Assembly: GCA_024277555.1 (NCBI GenBank)
Contig: JAJRUY010000277.1
Location: 1-9,975 of the forward strand
From: Gammaproteobacteria bacterium
Lineage (GTDB): Bacteria; Pseudomonadota; Gammaproteobacteria; Chromatiales; Chromatiaceae
Length of the DNA: 9,975 nucleotides
Direction of reading: 5' to 3'
The translations under genes were made by a program, and so were the position numbers. Shown piece after piece: positions 6,503 to 9,975 of the stretch. Under the pieces are notes generated by a model. That model was not told the DNA's origin. It saw nothing but the letters and a program-made list of their open reading frames with translations, and did not search any database. Each line of letters begins with the position of its first letter. The first letter of the stretch is position 1.

Positions 6503-7675
6503 TCACAGTCCTGTCTGGTGGGCACGGTTGGTGAAGAATATGCCGCTGGGTTTTGTTGCCTTGAAGCGGGTTTTCAGGGTCAGGTTTTCCGTGTCGTAGA
6601 TCTGTATTTCATCCTTGTCGCGCACGGATATCCACACTTCTTCGCCGCGTGGAGTGAACTCCATGTGCAAGGTTCCCTTGCCGGGTTTCAGGGTTTTGAT
6701 GATCTTCAGGGTTTCGCTGTCGATAACCTGGATGGTGTCGTTGTCGGGAAAGGCGAAGTTGACCCACAGTTGCCGTCCGTCCGGCCGGGCGATGACGAAG
6801 ATCGGTTGGCCATGCACTGCAATGCGCCCGCTTTCTTTCCAGTCCGAGGTGTTGACTACCAGCACCTCATGGTGGCCCACTGCGGGCAGGAATGTCTGGT
6901 TGCCAGCGACTGCCCAGCCTTCCAGGTGCGGCATTTTGTACACGGGAAGCTGCTTTTTACCCTTGCCATAATGGTCAAGGATACGCCTTATCCTCTTTTC
7001 CGGATGCCACAGATCCAGCAGCGCCAACCCGTCTTCTCCAAACAGGCCGCTGATGTAATAGCGCCCGTCCGGGGTAATCAGTCCGTCGTAGGGGAGGCGG
7101 CCAATGTTGGTAAATTTTGTCAGCGCAGGCTTGTCTGGCTGTTTCATGTCCAGAATCCAGATTTCACCGGTGTCATACAGGGCGAAAACGAAACGCTGTC
7201 CGGATGTGTCCACCAATCCCACGGTTTTCGATCCCTTGCCTTTGGCGGTGGCAGTTGCGGGTATGTCGGCGATCAGTGACAGATCGGCAGCAGAGAATAC
7301 CTTTACCCCACCAGGAACATAATTGGATACAGCGATGAGCTTTCCGTCCTGGGAGATGGCGCCGCCGATGCTGTTGCCACCCTGAATCACCCGCTTGTCC
7401 AGAGTACCGCACAGGATGTCGATCTTGCTCAGACCGCCGTCCCGCCCGAAAACATAGGCATAGCGTTCGTCCCGGGAAAATACTGCAGAAGCATGGGAAA
7501 GATCACCCAGCCCTTCCACCCTGAACAATACCTTGTGGGCGCTGGTATCGACGACCAGCACACTGCCGTCGGCTCGTTCGACTATGATGCCCATATCGCC
7601 AGTGCCGCGGGTGAGGCAGGCGCCGTGGGCGAGTCCATTCAGGGCGATGAGCAGTATCAGCAGCAGACTTTTCAT
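6503..7675 (-). CDS. nirF: NirF, heme d1 biosynthesis propeller protein
   Basis: NirF is needed for heme d1 formation; known members are periplasmic or membrane-anchored eight-bladed propellers that bind heme d1 or its precursor without a heme c domain. The 390-residue product has a signal peptide (about 1-19, ending AHGA) followed at once by Cys20. This could be a lipoprotein site, but position -3 is His rather than Leu/Ile/Val, so the lipobox is poor. Propeller repeats run to the C-terminus. The KMPHLEGW motif at 247-254 (His250) and the end PSGIFFTNRAHQTGL are typical of NirF. The start at 7675 overlaps the nirC stop (ATGA) and opens the signal peptide; the frame extends further upstream only within nirC. 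There is no clear RBS, so coupling to nirC is likely. Confidence 0.92.
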   Translation of the reverse strand: MKSLLLILLIALNGLAHGACLTRGTGDMGIIVERADGSVLVVDTSAHKVLFRVEGLGDLSHASAVFSRDERYAYVFGRDGGLSKIDILCGTLDKRVIQGGNSIGGAISQDGKLIAVSNYVPGGVKVFSAADLSLIADIPATATAKGKGSKTVGLVDTSGQRFVFALYDTGEIWILDMKQPDKPALTKFTNIGRLPYDGLITPDGRYYISGLFGEDGLALLDLWHPEKRIRRILDHYGKGKKQLPVYKMPHLEGWAVAGNQTFLPAVGHHEVLVVNTSDWKESGRIAVHGQPIFVIARPDGRQLWVNFAFPDNDTIQVIDSETLKIIKTLKPGKGTLHMEFTPRGEEVWISVRDKDEIQIYDTENLTLKTRFKATKPSGIFFTNRAHQTGL

Positions 7676-8001
7676 GGCTGGATGCCCTGTTTTAGCTGGC
7701 TCGCCAGCCACCAGGCTTCTTCCTGGCTCAGAAATGGTTTCCAGGGGGGCATGGGGGTTCCCGGTCGACCATGAAGAATGGTCATGCTCAGGGTTTCTAT
7801 GCTCAGTGGTTGCAGTTGCTGTGGATTCAGCGCTGGTCCCAGTCCGCCTTCGAGGCGCATGCCGTGACAGGAGCCACAATCATGCTTGAGTAAATACATC
7901 AGTTCCGCCTGGCGTGAAGAGGCTGGCTCAGCACTGGCAGATGCCGTATGGCAGATGGCGAGGGTGATTGCCACCAGGATTGTAAGATCGACTCTGATCA
8001 T
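7672..8001 (-). CDS. nirC: NirC, small periplasmic cytochrome c
   Basis: A 109-residue exported mono-heme cytochrome c: signal peptide about 1-24 (ending ASASA), heme site CGSCH at 42-46, and Met84 in GTPMPPW as the expected distal ligand. NirC homologues in nir clusters donate or accept electrons during nitrite reduction and heme d1 maturation. I chose ATG 8001 because GAGG lies 7 bases upstream and a full signal peptide follows. A longer version from TTG 8037 would add 12 residues (with Pro, Arg and Cys) in front of the signal peptide and lacks an RBS. The proposed FNR-type promoter at 8029-8077 lies just upstream and would also fall before the TTG only in part. First gene of the heme d1 operon. 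Confidence 0.87.
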   Translation of the reverse strand: MIRVDLTILVAITLAICHTASASAEPASSRQAELMYLLKHDCGSCHGMRLEGGLGPALNPQQLQPLSIETLSMTILHGRPGTPMPPWKPFLSQEEAWWLASQLKQGIQP

Positions 8002-8035
8002 TCCGCAGCCTCGGGGAAATGGTGTTGCAGGCTCC

Positions 8036-8041
8036 AATGTA
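8036..8041 (-). promoter_or_regulatory. -10 hexamer of nirC promoter
   Basis: Minus-strand TACATT matches TATAAT at 4 of 6 bases. It predicts a transcript start at about 8029, which puts the centre of the upstream FNR-like box at exactly -41.5, the class II activator position. The leader would be about 28 bases and carries the nirC RBS. Alone this hexamer would not convince; the spacing to the box is what supports it. Confidence 0.5.
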
Positions 8042-8063
8042 CCGGCAGCGCCGGGTTACAACA

Positions 8064-8077
8064 TTGATTGAGGTCAA
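8064..8077 (-). promoter_or_regulatory. FNR/DNR-family binding site upstream of nirC
   Basis: Minus-strand TTGACCTCAATCAA matches TTGAT-N4-ATCAA at 9 of 10 defined bases. It overlaps the stop codon of the cupredoxin gene and lies about 70 bases (centre) before the nirC ATG. FNR, ANR and DNR/NNR share this consensus, so the sequence cannot say whether low oxygen or NO is the signal. Control of heme d1 genes by these regulators is well known. Confidence 0.7.
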
Positions 8078-8409
8078 ATGTTTTTTACATGCACGATACC
8101 GGTCATCTCCGGATGGGGGCCACAGCGATAGGGGAAGGTTCCGGCGTCCTTGAATATGCGTTCGTAGGTGTCTCCCGGGAACAGATAATCGGGCTCCGGT
8201 TCGCCCAGTTGTTCAAACCAGACGTTGTGATACTGACGCTTTTCCTTGTTGATCCAGCGCACCTTGTCTCCAGCCTTGATGGTGATTTCCTGGGGCAGAA
8301 ACTTGAACTTGATGATTTCCACTTCTGTTACCGCCGGTTCCGCGCCATTGGCCAGGCTGGTGAGCAGTATCAGGATCATGGAAAGCAGTGTCTTGAATGG
8401 CCTCGTCAT
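8074..8409 (-). CDS. Exported cupredoxin (type 1 copper, plastocyanin-like)
   Basis: The 111-residue protein has a signal peptide (about 1-22, ending ANG/A) and a single cupredoxin domain. The type 1 copper ligands are all present: His61 in QYHNVW, then Cys96, His99 and Met102 in CGPHPEM. The short C-x2-H-x2-M loop is of the plastocyanin/amicyanin/pseudoazurin kind and shorter than the azurin loop. It is expected to be a soluble periplasmic one-electron carrier. It lies between the multiheme NapC/NirT-fusion gene and nirC, so delivery of electrons to nitrite reductase is a reasonable inference, since azurin and pseudoazurin do this elsewhere. GGAG lies 7 bases before the ATG. A terminator and a possible promoter lie upstream, so it is probably transcribed separately from the multiheme gene. 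Confidence 0.88.
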   Translation of the reverse strand: MTRPFKTLLSMILILLTSLANGAEPAVTEVEIIKFKFLPQEITIKAGDKVRWINKEKRQYHNVWFEQLGEPEPDYLFPGDTYERIFKDAGTFPYRCGPHPEMTGIVHVKNI

Positions 8410-8438
8410 TACCTTGCTCCATATTGTCTGTCATGGAC

Positions 8439-8444
8439 ATTTTA
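8439..8444 (-). promoter_or_regulatory. Possible -10 hexamer for the cupredoxin gene
   Basis: Minus-strand TAAAAT matches TATAAT at 5 of 6 bases and lies about 30 bases before the cupredoxin ATG, just downstream of the terminator of the preceding gene. No good -35 hexamer stands at 16-18 bases upstream (TGACCT is the nearest), and only a poor FNR-like half site (TTGCG) is present near 8477-8481. It would need an activator or be weak. Confidence 0.3.
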
Positions 8445-8479
8445 CGCCCTGGATGGGGTTCAGGTCATTTTTGTCACGC

Positions 8480-8514
8480 AAAAAAATGGCTGGCAGGTGT
8501 GTGCCTGCCAGCCA
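8480..8514 (-). terminator. Intrinsic terminator after the NapC/NirT-fusion gene
   Basis: A perfect 11-bp inverted repeat (plus-strand arms TGGCTGGCAGG at 8487-8497 and CCTGCCAGCCA at 8504-8514, 6-base loop) is followed on the minus strand by seven T (8486-8480). It begins 21 bases after the stop codon of the multiheme gene. The directional T run shows that it acts on the minus strand, separating that gene from the cupredoxin. Confidence 0.92.
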
Positions 8515-8535
8515 ATTCATTATGGAGCAAAAAGC

Positions 8536-9975
8536 CTATTTTTCAACTACATTTATCTCGGCCTCCGCATTGTCCAGCCCCAGCTTGTAGCCCAGGGAGA
8601 CATGGTGGAAGCGGGCACTGCTGTAGTCTTCATGAATGGCGAAGCTGAAGTCATAGAGCTTGCCGGCTTCAAGAGCAATGTCGCCGGGTTTGCCGGTATT
8701 CAGCTTGCGTTTCATTTCAACCACCCAGGTATTGCCCTCTTTGTTGGCATTCACGTCGAACTGGCCGCCGCCGCTCATATGGCGTTGTTCCAGTACATAG
8801 CCGTTCTCGGCCTTCTTGCTGCCGGAAGAGTAACGCATCAGATCCATGAAGTGGCCTGCATCCAGCTCCGCCTGGATTTCTTCTGCGCTCTTGAGCTTGT
8901 CCCAGCCCCCGCGCTTTTTGCCCCGGCGGCCCTTGACCTCGATCTTGGTGCGGCTTTCCTTGAGGTACTTGGTGACGCCTTGCTTGAGATCTATCACCTT
9001 GGCTGCTTCGCTGGCATCCAGGGTGGCCTGCTCCGGTGCATGGGGCATGGTGCGGGCATCGTGGTGGCATGCGCCCCAGCATCCTGCGCGATCTGCATAT
9101 TCCACTGTGTCGGTGGTCAGCACGATGGCAATCTTCATGGGGTTCTCCGGATCCATCTTGCCGCCTTCCACGAAGGGTACGGCTACATGATCCGTATCTT
9201 CCCATTCAAAACGCATATAGAAGTTTTCCTTGTCATGGCTGGCCTGCACCTTGACCGGAATGCTGCCGCGCTTGCCGGGGATAGGCGTGGGTTCGGCTTT
9301 TTCGCCGGTTACCATTTTCTGACCCATGTCGGCGGCTTCCTTATCATGACAGGTGGTGCAGCGGTCGCCACCCTTTTCAAACGGGCGTGCACCACCATGG
9401 TCACGGCCATTCAGCGCCCATTCGATGGAGGTCTGGCCGGGGTAGAAGATGGTGATTTCCCGGTCAGGCACCGTGCTCCAGTCGACGCCAAATGCAGCAC
9501 CTGACGAGGCGGCGGCTGTAGTTGCCGCGGCGTCTCCGGTGGCTGCTCCACCGCTTCCTTGGGCTGCAAGTGCTGCTGCGACGGCAGTTTCAATGCGCTT
9601 TTTCTCGGCTTCCTTGGCGGCTTTTGCCGCTTCCCGTGCCTTTTCTTTTTCGGTTTTTTCCTTGGCGGCCTGTTCGGCTTCCATGGCTTCGACCTCTTTC
9701 ATGCCCAGTTTGTACATCTTCGGTACTTCGCGGATGTATGCAGGATTGGGTGCTTCCAGTGCTTCCAGCTCTTCGTCACTGAGCTGCGTGCGGATGTTCT
9801 TGTGGGCGATGCCTTTGTGACAGTCGATACAGGGTTGTCCGGTTTCGAAAGCATTGAGATGCTGCTTGCGTGCCCGGGGTTGCTGAAATTTGGGGTTCAT
9901 GGATTCAAAGTTGTGGCAATTGCGGCACTCCCGTGAATCTGTATTTTTCATGGTTTTCCAGACGTTCATCGCCAG
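8536..9975 (-). CDS. NapC/NirT-type multiheme cytochrome fused to EB_dh-like heme domain (5' end outside window)
   Basis: The frame is open to the right edge and reads LA before the Met at 9969, as inside NapC/NirT proteins, so that Met is not the start. Numbering from it, residues 1-60 are the end of a NapC/NirT domain with heme sites CRNCH (15-19) and CIDCH (47-51); the membrane anchor and two more hemes should lie beyond the window. Residues 91-160 are a charged Ala/Lys/Glu helix grading into an Ala/Gly/Thr/Ser linker, like the TolA stalk. Residues 162-477 resemble the ethylbenzene-dehydrogenase gamma/cytochrome c-552 heme domain, with CTTCH (204-208) and a CWGACH (297-302) site in GCWGACHHDARTMPH. 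NapC/NirT proteins oxidise membrane quinol. The gene is probably a quinol-to-periplasm electron conduit for nitrite reduction; nirT is the nearest known name, but the added domain makes it different. It is followed by a strong terminator. Confidence 0.85.
   Translation of the reverse strand: MAMNVWKTMKNTDSRECRNCHNFESMNPKFQQPRARKQHLNAFETGQPCIDCHKGIAHKNIRTQLSDEELEALEAPNPAYIREVPKMYKLGMKEVEAMEAEQAAKEKTEKEKAREAAKAAKEAEKKRIETAVAAALAAQGSGGAATGDAAATTAAASSGAAFGVDWSTVPDREITIFYPGQTSIEWALNGRDHGGARPFEKGGDRCTTCHDKEAADMGQKMVTGEKAEPTPIPGKRGSIPVKVQASHDKENFYMRFEWEDTDHVAVPFVEGGKMDPENPMKIAIVLTTDTVEYADRAGCWGACHHDARTMPHAPEQATLDASEAAKVIDLKQGVTKYLKESRTKIEVKGRRGKKRGGWDKLKSAEEIQAELDAGHFMDLMRYSSGSKKAENGYVLEQRHMSGGGQFDVNANKEGNTWVVEMKRKLNTGKPGDIALEAGKLYDFSFAIHEDYSSARFHHVSLGYKLGLDNAEAEINVVEK

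Noticed and set aside
7672..8037. Longer nirC from TTG at 8037
   Set aside because: It would place a Pro/Arg/Cys-containing stretch before the signal peptide, has no RBS, and would start within the proposed -10 hexamer.
8042..8054. Small CCGGC-AGC-GCCGG hairpin after the cupredoxin stop
   Set aside because: Five-bp stem, 3-base loop and no T run on the minus strand, so not a terminator. It falls between the FNR-like box and the -10 and may just be GC-rich spacer.
8467..8481. Possible second FNR-type box upstream of the cupredoxin gene
   Set aside because: Only about 6 of 10 consensus bases match (TTGCG-N4-AAAAA), and its centre is one base off the class II position for the TAAAAT hexamer.
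8068..9504. Long plus-strand open frame opposite the cupredoxin and the NapC/NirT-fusion gene
   Set aside because: It would read through the terminator hairpin and across two minus-strand genes with clear cofactor motifs. The translation shows no recognisable family.
1..9975. CRISPR arrays, tRNA or rRNA genes, insertion sequences, attachment sites
   Set aside because: No repeated spacer pattern, cloverleaf, transposase or terminal inverted repeats were seen on either strand; the window is almost fully coding.

Overview
The window holds most of a heme d1 biosynthesis (nir) locus, so it comes from a denitrifying bacterium that very probably uses a cytochrome cd1 nitrite reductase (NirS). NirS itself is not in the window. 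Gene content and moderately GC-rich sequence (estimated by eye) fit a proteobacterium; a gammaproteobacterium, perhaps a sulfur oxidiser, is my guess but is not proven by anything here.

Layout. Bases 1-1292, plus strand: the 3' part of a DUF5063-like gene, overlapping by an ATGA a gene for an exported, helical tri-heme c-type cytochrome. Bases 1329-8001, minus strand, read right to left: nirC, nirF, nirD, nirL, nirG, nirH, nirJ, nirN and a secreted thermonuclease-like gene. These nine genes overlap or sit at most 17 bases apart, so they look like one transcription unit. Bases 8074-8409, minus: a small exported type 1 copper protein (cupredoxin). Bases 8536 to the right edge, minus: a multiheme protein that joins the end of a NapC/NirT quinol-dehydrogenase domain, through a charged alanine-rich helix, to an ethylbenzene-dehydrogenase-type heme domain. 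Its 5' end lies outside the window.

Control. The NapC/NirT-fusion gene is closed by a strong intrinsic terminator (perfect 11-bp stem, 7 T). A site one base from the FNR/DNR consensus overlaps the cupredoxin stop codon. A -10-like hexamer lies exactly where a class II FNR promoter needs it, 28 bases before the nirC RBS region and start. The d1 operon is therefore probably switched on by low oxygen or NO. The two plus-strand genes converge on the operon's end, with only a weak hairpin between.

How the genes work together. NirD, NirL, NirG and NirH decarboxylate siroheme; NirJ, a radical SAM enzyme, replaces propionates by oxo groups; NirF binds an intermediate or heme d1 in the periplasm; NirN introduces the acrylate double bond; NirC is a small electron-carrying cytochrome c. 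No nirE (uroporphyrinogen III methyltransferase) is present, so precorrin-2 or siroheme must come from a gene elsewhere. The NapC/NirT fusion and the cupredoxin plausibly form an electron route from quinol to the periplasmic nitrite reductase; that is inference.
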